From: Novacetimonas maltaceti
GTDB taxonomy: Bacteria; Pseudomonadota; Alphaproteobacteria; Acetobacterales; Acetobacteraceae
Length of the DNA: 64,000 nucleotides
NCBI RefSeq assembly: GCF_002906255.1
Contig: NZ_POTC01000006.1
Location: 1 to 64,000, forward strand
Direction: 5' to 3'
Below the pieces are notes generated by a model, which made no database searches, had not been told where the DNA came from, and saw only the letters and a list, made by a program, of their open reading frames with translations. Below are positions 9,220-17,847 of this stretch, piece by piece (position 1 is the stretch's first letter; each line of letters opens with the position of its first letter). Made by a program: the position numbers and the translations under genes.

Positions 9220-9939
9220 TTACGCCCGCCCCCGCAGTTCGGGCATGCGCTCCACCAGCGCACCGAACGCAAGGCCGAGCGTCCCCCACAGCACAAGCTG
9301 CATGCCCAGGGCCGCCTCGCGGAAGCGCCACAGCAGGGCTGCGGGAAAGTCGGCCGGGACCTCGCTGATGTCAGGCAGCGTCAGTTGCAGCACCGTCACC
9401 AGCACGATGAACACCGCGCCACCGCACAGCCACGCCGACCATACCCCCACGCGCGCCAGCAGCGCCCGCCCCGCCAGCACCGACAGGATCATCGCGCACA
9501 GCGAAAAGACCACCATTTCGAAATAGGCCGCAGTCCGCATGCCGATCGTCTCCGCATGGCCGACGGCAGGGGGATTGGCGGGATATTTCAGGTCCGGCAC
9601 CAGCACGACGGCCACGAACCCCGCCCCCGCCAGCAGCAGCGCGAGCATGCGCGGCGACACCTGCCCCACGCGCCCATGGGCCACCGCAAAGGCCAGCGCG
9701 AACACCCCGCCATAGGCCGCGCCATACATGAGGGCCGCCGTCAGCAGGCCAAGGGTGGACTGCACCCTGCGGCTGACCAGCTCCTCCTCTGGCGGTTCGC
9801 CCGCCGCCGCGTCGTGCGCGGCCTCGATGCCGATGGCGCGATCAACCAGCGGTTCCGCGAAGACGCGGGCAAAACCGAAGGCAAGGAACGCCGCGAGAAC
9901 CCCCGCAAGCATCCCGCGCAGCAGCACGCGCCCGGCCAT
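9220..9939 (-). CDS. cbtA: CbtA-type cobalt transporter subunit
   Basis: Predicted cobalt uptake membrane protein of the CbtA family. The 239 residues hold about five to six hydrophobic helices. The family pattern is recognisable: N-terminal helix LLRGMLAGVLAAFLAFGFARVFAEP, then EELVSRRVQSTLGLLTAALMYG, and PDLKYPANPPAVG in the central loop. CbtA normally pairs with a small His-rich CbtB and is controlled by a cobalamin riboswitch; the riboswitch is present upstream but no CbtB is visible. The start codon overlaps (TGATG) the stop of a 13-codon upstream reading frame. Confidence 0.85.
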   Translation of the reverse strand: MAGRVLLRGMLAGVLAAFLAFGFARVFAEPLVDRAIGIEAAHDAAAGEPPEEELVSRRVQSTLGLLTAALMYGAAYGGVFALAFAVAHGRVGQVSPRMLALLLAGAGFVAVVLVPDLKYPANPPAVGHAETIGMRTAAYFEMVVFSLCAMILSVLAGRALLARVGVWSAWLCGGAVFIVLVTVLQLTLPDISEVPADFPAALLWRFREAALGMQLVLWGTLGLAFGALVERMPELRGRA

Positions 9940-9980
9940 CAGGACCGCACCCGGATGGGGGAAAGAAGGGAAATGGACAT
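9939..9980 (-). CDS. 13-codon upstream ORF coupled to cbtA
   Basis: Reads MSISLLSPIRVRS then TGA. Its ATG has a proper Shine-Dalgarno (GGAG, 7-base spacing), whereas cbtA itself has no clear one; its stop overlaps the cbtA start by one base (TGATG). It may act as a coupling leader so that the riboswitch controls cbtA translation through this ribosome entry site. It could also be the relic of a lost cbtB. No homology is claimed. Confidence 0.4.
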   Translation of the reverse strand: MSISLLSPIRVRS

Positions 9981-10009
9981 ATCATGACTCCTGCAGGGAA
10001 ACCGCGTCC

Positions 10010-10165
10010 CCGGTGGATGGATGAAAGGAACAGCCTGCAAAGGGTCTGGCTTGGCGCTGTCATGCAGCGTTTACAGTGGCGCGACCGCACCGGATTTCCA
10101 CCGGCTTCCTTCGCAGGCAACGCCCGGTTTCATCGCAGGGCGCACCGGCCGAGTCAATGCGGGCG
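10010..10165 (-). ncRNA. Cobalamin (B12) riboswitch upstream of cbtA
   Basis: On the minus strand the conserved blocks appear in order: CGGCCGGTGCGCC, then GAAGGGAAnnCCGGTG-type core (read here as GAAGCCGGTGGAAATCCGGT), then CGCGCCACTGTAAACGC, then AAGCCAGACCCTTTGCAGGC (the B12 box). This order and spacing match the cobalamin aptamer. The regulated gene is cbtA about 70 bases downstream, consistent with cobalt uptake being repressed by its end product. Confidence 0.88.
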
Positions 10166-10198
10166 GGACGGCGGGAACGGGGACTGGCTGAAAATCGT

Positions 10199-10285
10199 CA
10201 GAAAGTTTTTGGGTGTCGCCTTTTGATCGAGAAAGGCGACGTCCTTGAAGCTTTTTGGAAAAAGCTTCACCAAAAACTTTTGTTC
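10199..10285. repeat. Intergenic hairpin repeat (family A, copy 3)
   Basis: Same composite as copy 2: AAAGTTTTTGGGTGTCGCCTT, a facing AAGGCGAC, GAAGCTTTTT/AAAAAGCTTC, and CACCAAAAACTTTT. It lies just before the stop of the minus-strand peroxiredoxin and upstream of the riboswitch; probably the peroxiredoxin terminator. Confidence 0.65.
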
Positions 10286-10297
10286 GTTTTCAGTCTG

Positions 10298-10891
10298 TTA
10301 TTTGCCGGGCACGGGCTGTCCCGCGCGCCACGCCCTGATGGCGTCGAGCGTGCGGCGGACATGTTCGTCCGGTGACATGGCGCTGTAGGTGAAGATGACC
10401 TTGCCATCGGGGGCGATGACATAGGACGTGCGACTGGCGTAATGGACCACCGGCATGCGCGAATCATACAGCCGCGCGATCGTCCCCGACGGGTCGGACG
10501 CAACGGGGAAGCGGCCATGGCATTCGCTGACGGAAAACCTGTCGAGCGTCTTGATGTCGTCCATCGACACCCCGATCACGCTGGCGCCCAGTTCGTGGTA
10601 GCTGTCCATCGCCTCGGCGAACTCATGCGCCTCTATGGTGCAGCCACGGGTGAAGGCGGCGGGATAGAAATACACCACCACCGGCCCGTTGCGCAGCGCA
10701 TCGGCAAGGTGGAAGCTGAACTCCTTTCCCGCCTGGCTGGCGGGGGCGACGAACATCGGCGCATTGCTGCCCGCGGGCAGGGCGGCGCGCGCGCTGGACC
10801 ATGCGACGATCCCGGCAAAGGCCATGACCGCCACCAGCGGCATGATGATTCCCATCCACGACCAGCGCGGACGCCTGTAGAAATATTTCAT
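10298..10891 (-). CDS. Membrane-anchored peroxiredoxin (AhpC/TSA, BCP-like)
   Basis: Thiol peroxidase reducing hydroperoxides. A single hydrophobic segment at residues 13-33 acts as uncleaved anchor or signal, placing the domain in the periplasm. The active site PxxxTxxC is present (P77, T81, C84; FTRGC). The BCP-type resolving cysteine five residues after the peroxidatic one is absent (His/Glu there), and C124 is the only other cysteine, so it is either 1-Cys or uses C124. Start ATG chosen because the hydrophobic anchor begins immediately. Confidence 0.83.
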   Translation of the reverse strand: MKYFYRRPRWSWMGIIMPLVAVMAFAGIVAWSSARAALPAGSNAPMFVAPASQAGKEFSFHLADALRNGPVVVYFYPAAFTRGCTIEAHEFAEAMDSYHELGASVIGVSMDDIKTLDRFSVSECHGRFPVASDPSGTIARLYDSRMPVVHYASRTSYVIAPDGKVIFTYSAMSPDEHVRRTLDAIRAWRAGQPVPGK

Positions 10892-10929
10892 TCACTTCAT
10901 CCCGTCATGGATCGTGCCACCGCGCACCG

Positions 10930-12051
10930 TCATGAACCGGACATCGGCCCCATGACCTGGCAGCCATGGCTGCCCAGCTTCTGGCATGCCTGCAATGCGC
11001 TGGCATGCGACAGGCCCAGCAGGCGCGCGCGATAGACATGCGCCCGCCCCGCCGTTACCGAATCGACCTGTTCGCGCGCGCCACGCAGCACCGCGCTGGT
11101 ACGCGCGCGCTGCAGTGCCAGCAACGCCTGGCCGCGCGATCCGTATGCGCCGACCTGCACCGCCCAGTTGGCGGCGTCCATCACGATGGTGGGATGCGCG
11201 CCCACCGCCGTCATTGGCAACTGCCCCGCCTTTTCACGCGCACTCCATGCCGCGCGGACGGCCGCGCTCTCGGCCGAGGGGGCCTCGGCCACCTGAAGTG
11301 GCTGGTCCGCGCCAATCACCTGCCGCCCGTGCCCGCGCCCGTACCCGCCAACGCCCTGCACGCGGGCCTGCGCGCGCGCCTGTGCCCTTGCCTCGATCAT
11401 CAGGTCGGCCTGCGAACGGTTGACCGGCGATACCCCGGCAATGCGCGGGCCGATATAGGCCACATACTCGCGCGTCTCACGCGGGAGGGTGTGGCTGCGG
11501 TCGATGAAATCATCCAGCCGCCCCGGCCCGCTGTTATAGGCCGCAAGGAACCCCGGCGAGCCATAGATGTCATACATCTGCCGCAGGTAGGCCGTGCCCG
11601 CGATGATGTTGTCATGCGGTTCGTACGCATCTGGCCCAAGGTCGTAGCGTTTGCGCATCTCGTCATAGGTGGGGGGCATCAACTGCATCAGCCCCATCGC
11701 CCCGGGCTGCGAGGTCACGAACTGCCCGTTATGGAACAGCTGCCCGCCGGATTCGCGCTGCATCACCGCGCGGATCCACAGGTCGGGCACGTCGAAACGC
11801 TTCGCCGCCTCGGTAATGTATGGCCCCCACGGGTCCTCCGGCGGCCCGGGCGGGGTATAGTTCTGGCGCGCGCGGGCGCGGTAGCTGTCGGCCTCCTGCA
11901 TCATCTGCGCCTCCGACATCCGGGCCTCGTGCGGCTGGCCCGCGCAGGCGGCCAGCGCGACCAGCAGCACCAGCGAAAGCCACCGCCCTGCCCGCGAACA
12001 TGACCGCGAAAAGGACGAAACAGGGTTTTCCGCAAGAAGCGAAGGGGACAT
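10930..12051 (-). CDS. Lipoprotein lytic transglycosylase (SLT) with C-terminal SPOR-like domain
   Basis: Peptidoglycan-cleaving lytic transglycosylase. The start was set at the ATG giving a type II signal peptide ending in LVALAAC, so it is probably an outer-membrane or periplasmic lipoprotein. The SLT domain (about 85-215) shows the catalytic glutamate in AVMQRESGGQ, then GAMGLMQLMPPTY, NIIAGTAYLRQMY and FLAAYNSGPG. A Gln/Arg-rich linker follows, and the last ~75 residues (WAVQVGAYGSRGQA to the end) look like a SPOR domain that binds denuded glycan. The longer reading frame upstream lacks signal-peptide character. Confidence 0.88.
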   Translation of the reverse strand: MSPSLLAENPVSSFSRSCSRAGRWLSLVLLVALAACAGQPHEARMSEAQMMQEADSYRARARQNYTPPGPPEDPWGPYITEAAKRFDVPDLWIRAVMQRESGGQLFHNGQFVTSQPGAMGLMQLMPPTYDEMRKRYDLGPDAYEPHDNIIAGTAYLRQMYDIYGSPGFLAAYNSGPGRLDDFIDRSHTLPRETREYVAYIGPRIAGVSPVNRSQADLMIEARAQARAQARVQGVGGYGRGHGRQVIGADQPLQVAEAPSAESAAVRAAWSAREKAGQLPMTAVGAHPTIVMDAANWAVQVGAYGSRGQALLALQRARTSAVLRGAREQVDSVTAGRAHVYRARLLGLSHASALQACQKLGSHGCQVMGPMSGS

Positions 12052-12195
12052 GGGCCGCTGTGATCCTGTTGCGATGGTCCGGGCATGCCGGGGGTGTCCA
12101 CCATCGCGATGAAATGGCGGGCGCGTCCTTGTTACACCACCCCATGCGACCGATGCAACGCCGTCCGCCCCGCGCTGCATGGCGGGGCCTGCGCC

Positions 12196-13254
12196 CTACA
12201 GCAGCTTCATCAGCTTGAGCAGCAGCCACGTGATGACCATGAACAGGAAGCAGATGCACCCGGCCTCGATCGTGCCGGCGCGCCCTTCGGCCAGGAACAT
12301 GCCGCCGGTATTCATGCCGAAGAACCCGGTGACGAACGTCGCGGGCAGCATCAGCGTCGTCACGATGGACACCGTATACAGCCGCCGGTTCGTCTCCTCC
12401 GCCTGCCCCGACGCCAGTTCGTCCTGCAGGGAGCGCGCGCGGTCCTGCAGCGCCAGCAGGTCATCGAGGGCCGCATGGATCTGGCGCTGCGAACGGTCGC
12501 GCAGGTCGTCCTCCGCCCATTCGGGCAGTTCGAGGTCCTCGCTGCGGAACATGCGGTCCACGGGGGAGATGACGCGCCGCAGTTCGGTCGAACGCCGCCG
12601 CACCCGCCCGATCAGGCCGCTGATGCGCCCGAAATCGGTATGCTGGTCCAGCGTCAGCAGCAGGTCCTCCGCCCGGTCGAGGTGATCGTCCAGCAGCGCG
12701 ATGTTGCGCCGCACCGTGTCCGCGAATTCCAGAAGCGTGCGGTCCACCACCTCCGCCGGGGAGGTGAACGGCTCGCCACGCTGCATGTAGCGATAGACCA
12801 GCCCAAGGGCGGGCACCGGCTGGCGGCGCGTGGTGATCAGCAGGTCCGGCAGCACCGCGAAACGCCACGCCGACAGGTTCTTGTCATCCTCGGACATGCT
12901 GTCGTCAAAGCCCGGCAGCGCGCCATAGACGATGTCGCCCTCCACCTCCAGCCGGGTGCCACGGTCGATATTGCCCAACGCCGCGCGCGCCTCCTCCGGC
13001 AGGCAGGGAATCGCCTGCATGCGCGCGCGCGTGGCGGTGTGGACGATATCGTAATGCAGCCACACCCACGTATCGGGAACCGGCGGCGGGTCCCCCGCCA
13101 GCGCGCGGGCGACCCCTTCGGCGTCCAGCTTCTCCGGCTTGTGGCCGGGACGGCACGCAATCGCCCAGACCAGGCCGTCCGCCTCCGGAAACGGGGCGGA
13201 GGCGGGCTCCGGCGTGGGGGCGTGCGGGACGGCGGGGGAAAGCATGTCGGACAT
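12196..13254 (-). CDS. zntB: CorA-family divalent cation transporter, ZntB-like
   Basis: Zinc/magnesium transporter of the CorA superfamily, acting as a pentamer in the inner membrane. Large cytosolic N-terminal domain (about 1-285) with long helices, then two C-terminal membrane helices bracketing the signature GMN (FFGMNTGG). The second helix and Lys-containing end LLLKLMKLL are typical. The ATG at 13254 is preferred because the longer frame would begin inside a strong terminator hairpin. 352 residues is normal for ZntB. Metal specificity is inferred from overall similarity only. Confidence 0.83.
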   Translation of the reverse strand: MSDMLSPAVPHAPTPEPASAPFPEADGLVWAIACRPGHKPEKLDAEGVARALAGDPPPVPDTWVWLHYDIVHTATRARMQAIPCLPEEARAALGNIDRGTRLEVEGDIVYGALPGFDDSMSEDDKNLSAWRFAVLPDLLITTRRQPVPALGLVYRYMQRGEPFTSPAEVVDRTLLEFADTVRRNIALLDDHLDRAEDLLLTLDQHTDFGRISGLIGRVRRRSTELRRVISPVDRMFRSEDLELPEWAEDDLRDRSQRQIHAALDDLLALQDRARSLQDELASGQAEETNRRLYTVSIVTTLMLPATFVTGFFGMNTGGMFLAEGRAGTIEAGCICFLFMVITWLLLKLMKLL

Positions 13255-13402
13255 GGGCACTGCATCCGGAAGGCCATGGGCGGACGTTGCCCCATCTTGC
13301 ACGATGGCCACAGTGGCGCAACAGAACAGGGGCGCAACAGGCGGCAGCGCAACGGCACGCGCCGCGCCGCGCCCTGCCATGAAATACGCAAAAGGGGTAC
13401 GC

Positions 13403-13449
13403 AAAAAGGGCGGAACCCGGCGGCCCAGCGATGGCCGCCCGGTTCCGCC
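13403..13449 (-). terminator. Rho-independent terminator of the DUF3597 gene
   Basis: Long GC stem GGCGGAACC...GGTTCCGCC with a second inner stem CGGCGGCC/GGCCGCC, followed on the minus strand by CTTTTTG. It stands 20 bases after the DUF3597 stop codon. Confidence 0.85.
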
Positions 13450-13469
13450 CCGGAAGTCGGGCGTGAAAA

Positions 13470-13880
13470 TTACTTCATCAGGTCGGGAGAGACCTTGCCG
13501 CCATTTTCCGCCAGCTTCTTGAGCACCTGGGCCTGCAGCCAGATGTTCATCGCGGCGGAATCGTTGGTGTCGCCGGTGTAGTGCAGTTCCGCCGCCAGTT
13601 CCTTGCGCGCGGCAAAGGAGCTGTCGAGGCCCAGCAGCTTGAGCAGATCGACGATGGAGGTCTGCCAGTTCAGCTTTTCGGGGTTCTTCGCGGCCATGGC
13701 GCTCAGGACCGCGTTGACGTCAACCGGCGCGGCAGGCGCTGCCGGGGCGGCGGCTGCAGGCGTTGCGGCAGCGGCGGCGGGCGTCGCGGCGGCCGCAGGC
13801 GCGGCACCAGCAGCGGGGGTTGCGGCCTTGGCTTCGGAATACCCGAAGATCTTGGACATGATCGTGCCAAAAATGCTCAT
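13470..13880 (-). CDS. DUF3597 family protein
   Basis: Short protein (136 residues). N-terminal MSIFGTIMSKIFG helix, then an Ala/Pro low-complexity linker of about 35 residues, then the conserved C-terminal domain of about 80 residues (VDVNAVLSAMAAKNPEKLNWQ, LLKLLGLDSSFAARKELA) that I recognise as DUF3597. The fold resembles LysM-adjacent stress proteins of proteobacteria; its function is unknown. It is followed by its own strong terminator. Confidence 0.8.
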   Translation of the reverse strand: MSIFGTIMSKIFGYSEAKAATPAAGAAPAAAATPAAAAATPAAAAPAAPAAPVDVNAVLSAMAAKNPEKLNWQTSIVDLLKLLGLDSSFAARKELAAELHYTGDTNDSAAMNIWLQAQVLKKLAENGGKVSPDLMK

Positions 13881-13904
13881 GAAATCGTACCCTTAATTCC
13901 GGAT

Positions 13905-13928
13905 GTGCCCGGCAGGGATGCCGGGCCT
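13905..13928. terminator. Hairpin between ahcY and DUF3597 gene
   Basis: Perfect stem GCCCGGC / GCCGGGC with a 6-base loop, 33 bases after the ahcY stop (minus strand). No U-run follows, so it may be an mRNA 3' end stabiliser or attenuator rather than a full terminator. Confidence 0.45.
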
Positions 13929-13959
13929 CTCAGATATGTTATAGCAGACGCGAACGTGC

Positions 13960-15252
13960 TCAGTAACGATACAGATCATTCTTGAACGGCCCGGCGACGG
14001 GCACGCCGATATAGTCGGCCTGCTTGGGCGACAGCTTCGACAGCTTCGCGCCGACCTTGGCGAGGTGCAGGAAGGCCACCTTTTCATCAAGGTGCTTGGG
14101 CAGGGTGTAGACCTTGTTTTCGTACTTGCCTTCGGGTGCGGTCCACAGGTCGATCTGCGCCAGCGTCTGGTTGGTGAACGACGCGGACATGACGAAGGAC
14201 GGGTGGCCCGTGGCGTTGCCAAGGTTCACGAGACGACCTTCGGACAGGACGATCAGGCGCTTGCCGTCGGAGAAGATGACCTCATCGACCTGCGGCTTGA
14301 TGTTTTCCCACTTGAAGTTGCGCAGCGCGTTGATCTGGATTTCGGAATCGAAATGCCCGATGTTGCACACGATGGCGCGGTTCTTCATCTCGCGCATGTG
14401 GTCGATGGTGATGACGTCCTCGTTGCCGGTGGCGGTGACGAAGATGTCGCCGCGCGGTGCGGCCTCTTCCATCGTCACGACCTCATAGCCTTCCATCGCG
14501 GCCTGCAGGGCGCAGATGGGATCGACCTCGGTCACCAGCACGCGGCAGCCCGCGTTGCGCAGGGACGCGGCGGACCCCTTGCCCACGTCGCCATAGCCCG
14601 CAACCACCGCGACCTTGCCCGCCATCATGACGTCGGTGCCGCGACGGATCGCGTCCACCAGGCTTTCGCGGCAGCCATACAGGTTGTCGAACTTCGACTT
14701 CGTGACGCTGTCGTTGACGTTGATGGCCGGGACCTTCAGCAGGCCCTTCTTGGCCATGTCCCACAGGCGGTGCACGCCGGTCGTGGTCTCTTCGGAGACG
14801 CCACGCACGTCATTGAGCATCTCGGGATACTTCTCGTGCATCAGCGTCGTCAGGTCCCCGCCATCGTCGAGGATCATGTTCGGCGTCCAGCCATCGGGGC
14901 CCTTGATGGTCTGTTCGATGCACCACCAGAACTCGTCTTCCGTCAGGCCCTTCCACGCGAACACGGGCACGCCCGTCGCGGCGATGGCGGCGGCGGCCTG
15001 GTCCTGCGTGGAGAAGATGTTGCACGACGACCAGCGCACGGTGGCCCCCAGCGCCGTCAGCGTCTCGATCAGGACGGCGGTCTGGATGGTCATGTGCAGG
15101 CAGCCCGCGATGCGCGCGCCCTTGAGCGGCTTGGACTTGCCGTATTCCTCGCGCAGGGCCATCAGGCCGGGCATTTCCCCTTCGGCGATGGCGATTTCCT
15201 TGCGTCCCCAATCCGCGAGGGAGATGTCCTTGACCTTGTAATCTGTCGTCAT
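13960..15252 (-). CDS. ahcY: Adenosylhomocysteinase
   Basis: Hydrolyses S-adenosylhomocysteine to adenosine and homocysteine, relieving product inhibition of methyltransferases. The 430-residue protein carries the hallmark segments: [54 protein letters not shown]-binding [10 protein letters not shown], and the C-terminal KNDLYRY. Start ATG follows AGGACAGG. No SAH riboswitch consensus was recognised upstream, only a 7-bp inverted repeat. Confidence 0.97.
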   Translation of the reverse strand: MTTDYKVKDISLADWGRKEIAIAEGEMPGLMALREEYGKSKPLKGARIAGCLHMTIQTAVLIETLTALGATVRWSSCNIFSTQDQAAAAIAATGVPVFAWKGLTEDEFWWCIEQTIKGPDGWTPNMILDDGGDLTTLMHEKYPEMLNDVRGVSEETTTGVHRLWDMAKKGLLKVPAINVNDSVTKSKFDNLYGCRESLVDAIRRGTDVMMAGKVAVVAGYGDVGKGSAASLRNAGCRVLVTEVDPICALQAAMEGYEVVTMEEAAPRGDIFVTATGNEDVITIDHMREMKNRAIVCNIGHFDSEIQINALRNFKWENIKPQVDEVIFSDGKRLIVLSEGRLVNLGNATGHPSFVMSASFTNQTLAQIDLWTAPEGKYENKVYTLPKHLDEKVAFLHLAKVGAKLSKLSPKQADYIGVPVAGPFKNDLYRY

Positions 15253-15271
15253 GACCTGTCCTGATATGATG

Positions 15272-15304
15272 TTTGACGGTTGCGGGTATACCCCGTTGTC
15301 CCCC
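15272..15304. promoter_or_regulatory. Inverted repeat TTGCGGG/CCCGCAA upstream of ahcY
   Basis: 7-bp perfect inverted repeat (TTGCGGG and CCCGCAA on the minus strand) around a 15-base loop containing GGGTATA, 25-50 bases before the ahcY start. Either an operator overlapping a promoter or an mRNA leader hairpin. Confidence 0.35.
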
Positions 15305-15334
15305 GCAAATCCAGAGCGCGGCGGGGGGTGCGGG

Positions 15335-16402
15335 TCAGGATGCGCCCTGCGCGGCGGGCATCGCTGCCGCCACTTCCTCGGCCTGGCGCAGGATGCGCAC
15401 GAAATTGCCCCCCCACAGGGCCGCGATCTGCGCACGGTCATAGCCACGGCGCATCAGTTCCGCCGTCAGGTTGGGCGCCTGCGCAGCGTTGGCCCATCCC
15501 TCGATCCCGCCGCCGCCGTCAAAGTCGGAGGAGATGCCGACATGCGCGATGCCGATGCGCTTCACCGCGTAGTCGATATGGTCCACGAAGTCGGCCACGC
15601 CCACGCGGTGGGTCTGGCGCACGTCGCGCGGGCACAGGAACGCGTCCATGGCGGTGATGTGGATCACCCCGCCGCACGCCCTGAGCGCATCGAGTTGCCC
15701 GTCATCGAGGTTGCGCGGGTGGTCGCACAGGGCACGCACGCATGAATGGCTGGCTAACACCGGCGCGCGCGACAGTTCGACCGCCTGCATCATCGTCCTG
15801 CGCGACGTGTGCGACACATCGACGAGCATGCCAAGGCGGTTCATTTCCGCCACCGCCGCGCGCCCCAGCGCCGACAGCCCGCCATGCGGCTCCGCCTCGT
15901 CGCCAAGGTGGGCCATCGGCCGCGCGGAGTCCGCAAGCGCGTTATGCCCGTTGTGCGTCAGCGTCATGTAGCGCACGCCATGGGCGCGAAAGCGCGCCAG
16001 CAGGCCGATGTCCTGCCCGATGGTATAGCCGTTTTCGACCGCCGGGATGATCGCGATGTCGCCCGCCGCATGCGCGGCCAGCAGCGCATCCGCGCTGTCG
16101 CACACCCGCACGCCCGGCAGGTCGCGCGCGCTGTTGATGACCTCGAGCATCGCCAGGGCCTTGGCCGAGGCGGCGGCATGTCCCGTGTCACTGACCGCGC
16201 CCTGCCCCACATAGGCCACAAGGCACGCCGCCCCCATGCCGCCTTCGCGCATCTTCGGCAGGTCGGAGCAGCGCGAGTCCGCGCCCGTGGCGAAATCGCC
16301 CCGGTCGGGCCACGGGATGTCCACATGGGTATCGAGGGTCAGGATCGAACGGTGCAACGCCTGCACCGCGTCGGGAGTGGGATCGTTGGGTGTCTGGTTC
16401 AT
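15335..16402 (-). CDS. Membrane dipeptidase family (M19, renal dipeptidase-like)
   Basis: Zinc metallopeptidase of family M19 (355 residues), acting on dipeptides, possibly D,L-type. Metal-ligand motifs are visible: LDTHVDIPW near the N-terminus, the central glutamate in [37 protein letters not shown], and the C-terminal [11 protein letters not shown]. There is no signal peptide, so it is presumably cytosolic. The ATG at 16402 follows AAAAGGA and was preferred over the frame opening 10 codons earlier. Confidence 0.88.
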   Translation of the reverse strand: MNQTPNDPTPDAVQALHRSILTLDTHVDIPWPDRGDFATGADSRCSDLPKMREGGMGAACLVAYVGQGAVSDTGHAAASAKALAMLEVINSARDLPGVRVCDSADALLAAHAAGDIAIIPAVENGYTIGQDIGLLARFRAHGVRYMTLTHNGHNALADSARPMAHLGDEAEPHGGLSALGRAAVAEMNRLGMLVDVSHTSRRTMMQAVELSRAPVLASHSCVRALCDHPRNLDDGQLDALRACGGVIHITAMDAFLCPRDVRQTHRVGVADFVDHIDYAVKRIGIAHVGISSDFDGGGGIEGWANAAQAPNLTAELMRRGYDRAQIAALWGGNFVRILRQAEEVAAAMPAAQGAS

Positions 16403-16588
16403 GGCAGCTATCCTTTTGACACAATGAAGCATACGCAGGGCTGTCCTGAAAACCGGGCATTAAACCGATCCACCTTCAGGGCGTTAGGCTGGGGACAGGC
16501 TACTCCATCCCTCCGGTCGCTCCACGCGGCGGCGCGCCCCTTGGCATGCCCCGCAGGCCGGAACACTTTGCGAGGCGAAGGAACCGAC

Positions 16589-17419
16589 ATGCAGAACATT
16601 CCCCTGCTTTCCCTGAACGATGGCTACAAGATCCCCGCGATCGGCTATGGCACCTACCCGCTCGACAACCCGCAGGCCGAAACCGCCGTGCGCGAGGCGC
16701 TGTCCTGCGGATACCGCCTGTTCGACACCGCCGCCAACTATGGCAACGAATCGGGCGTGGGCACCGGGCTGCTCAGCTTCGACGTGGGGCGCACCGACAT
16801 CTTCGTCACCACGAAGCTGCGCGGCCGCGACCAGGGGTATGACAGCACGATGCGTGCCTTCGACGCCAGCCTGCAACGCCTGAAGATGAGCTATATCGAC
16901 CTCTACCTCATCCACTGGCCCCTGCCTATGAAGGACCTGTATGTCGAAAGCTGGAAGGCGCTGGTGCAGTTGCAGAAGGACGGGCGCGTGCGCTCCATCG
17001 GGGTGTCGAACTTCCTGCCCGAACACCTGACGCGCATCATCGACGCCACCGGCGTCACCCCCGCCGTCAACCAGATCGAGATGCACGCCGATTTCGCGCA
17101 GAGGGAAGCACTGGAAGTGCATAAGAAGCTCGGCATCCTGACCGAGGCATGGAGCCCGCTGGGCCGTGGCAGCGTGCTGGAAAACCCGGTCGTCGGCCGC
17201 GTGGCGCAGCGCCACAACCGCACCCCGGCGCAGGTGCTGCTGCGCTGGGTGGTGCAGATGGGCGCCGTCCCCCTGCCCAAGAGCGCGCATCCCGCCCGCA
17301 TGAAGGCCAATATCGAGATCTTCGATTTCGAACTGTCCGAAACCGACATGAACGACCTCGCCACGATCGACGGCAACCACCGCACCGGCGCCGATCCGGC
17401 CACCTGTACCGAGGAGTAA
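16589..17419 (+). CDS. Aldo/keto reductase
   Basis: NADPH-dependent reductase of the AKR superfamily (276 residues) resembling 2,5-diketo-D-gluconate reductases. Catalytic tetrad visible: D in LFDTAANYG, Y in the same motif, K in VTTKLRG and H in YLIHWPLP; also IGVSNFLPEHL and NQIEMHADF, and the C-terminal VPLPKSAHPARMKAN NADPH-binding block. Start after AAGGA with 6-base spacing. Physiological substrate unknown; ketogluconate reduction would fit an acetic acid bacterium. Confidence 0.9.
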   Translation: MQNIPLLSLNDGYKIPAIGYGTYPLDNPQAETAVREALSCGYRLFDTAANYGNESGVGTGLLSFDVGRTDIFVTTKLRGRDQGYDSTMRAFDASLQRLKMSYIDLYLIHWPLPMKDLYVESWKALVQLQKDGRVRSIGVSNFLPEHLTRIIDATGVTPAVNQIEMHADFAQREALEVHKKLGILTEAWSPLGRGSVLENPVVGRVAQRHNRTPAQVLLRWVVQMGAVPLPKSAHPARMKANIEIFDFELSETDMNDLATIDGNHRTGADPATCTEE

Positions 17420-17430
17420 AGCCTGATGCC

Positions 17431-17833
17431 GCAGGGGCTCTGCCCCTGCACCCCGCCAAAGGGCATTGCCCCTTGGAAACCATGACTTTTAAACGGATCA
17501 GGGTGCAGGGATCGCGATCCCTGCCGGGGCCGGAGCAAGCCGGCCGGGCATTCCGTGCGGCGACAGTCTCAGGGGCGTTGCCCCTGAAACCCCACCAAAG
17601 GGTATTACCCTTTGGAAACCATGACTTTTAACGAATCAGGGTGCAGGGAGCACGCTCCCTGCCGAGTCCGGAGCAAGCCGGCCGGGTATTCCGTGCGGCG
17701 ACAGTCTCAGGGGCGTTGCCCCTGAAACCCCACCAAAGGGTATTACCCTTTGGAAACCATGACTTTTAACGAATCAGGGTGCAGGGAGCGCGCTCCCTGC
17801 CGGGTCCGGGCAGCGCCCGGGTCTTGCGCGCGC
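17431..17833. repeat. Three tandem copies of a multi-hairpin intergenic repeat (family B, copies 1-3)
   Basis: Period about 138 bp. Each unit contains four consecutive palindromes: CAGGGGCGTTGCCCCTG, AAAGGGTATTACCCTTT, a central invariant GGAAACCATGACTTTTAA-type segment with AATCAGG, then GCAGGGAGCGCGCTCCCTGC and a GC-rich CCGGGCAGCGCCCGG. Units begin near 17431, 17569 and 17707. Two more copies lie at 24972 and 25108. The whole 428-base gap between the aldo/keto reductase and the next gene is made of this. Confidence 0.9.
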
Positions 17834-17847
17834 CGAGTGCGTCGCCC

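Noticed and set aside
13255-13404. 50-codon N-terminal extension of the ZntB-like gene
   Set aside because: The extended frame starts in the terminator of the next gene and is not family-like; the ATG at 13254 is used.
15253-15335. SAM or SAH riboswitch before ahcY
   Set aside because: None of the conserved aptamer blocks could be recognised; only a simple inverted repeat is present.
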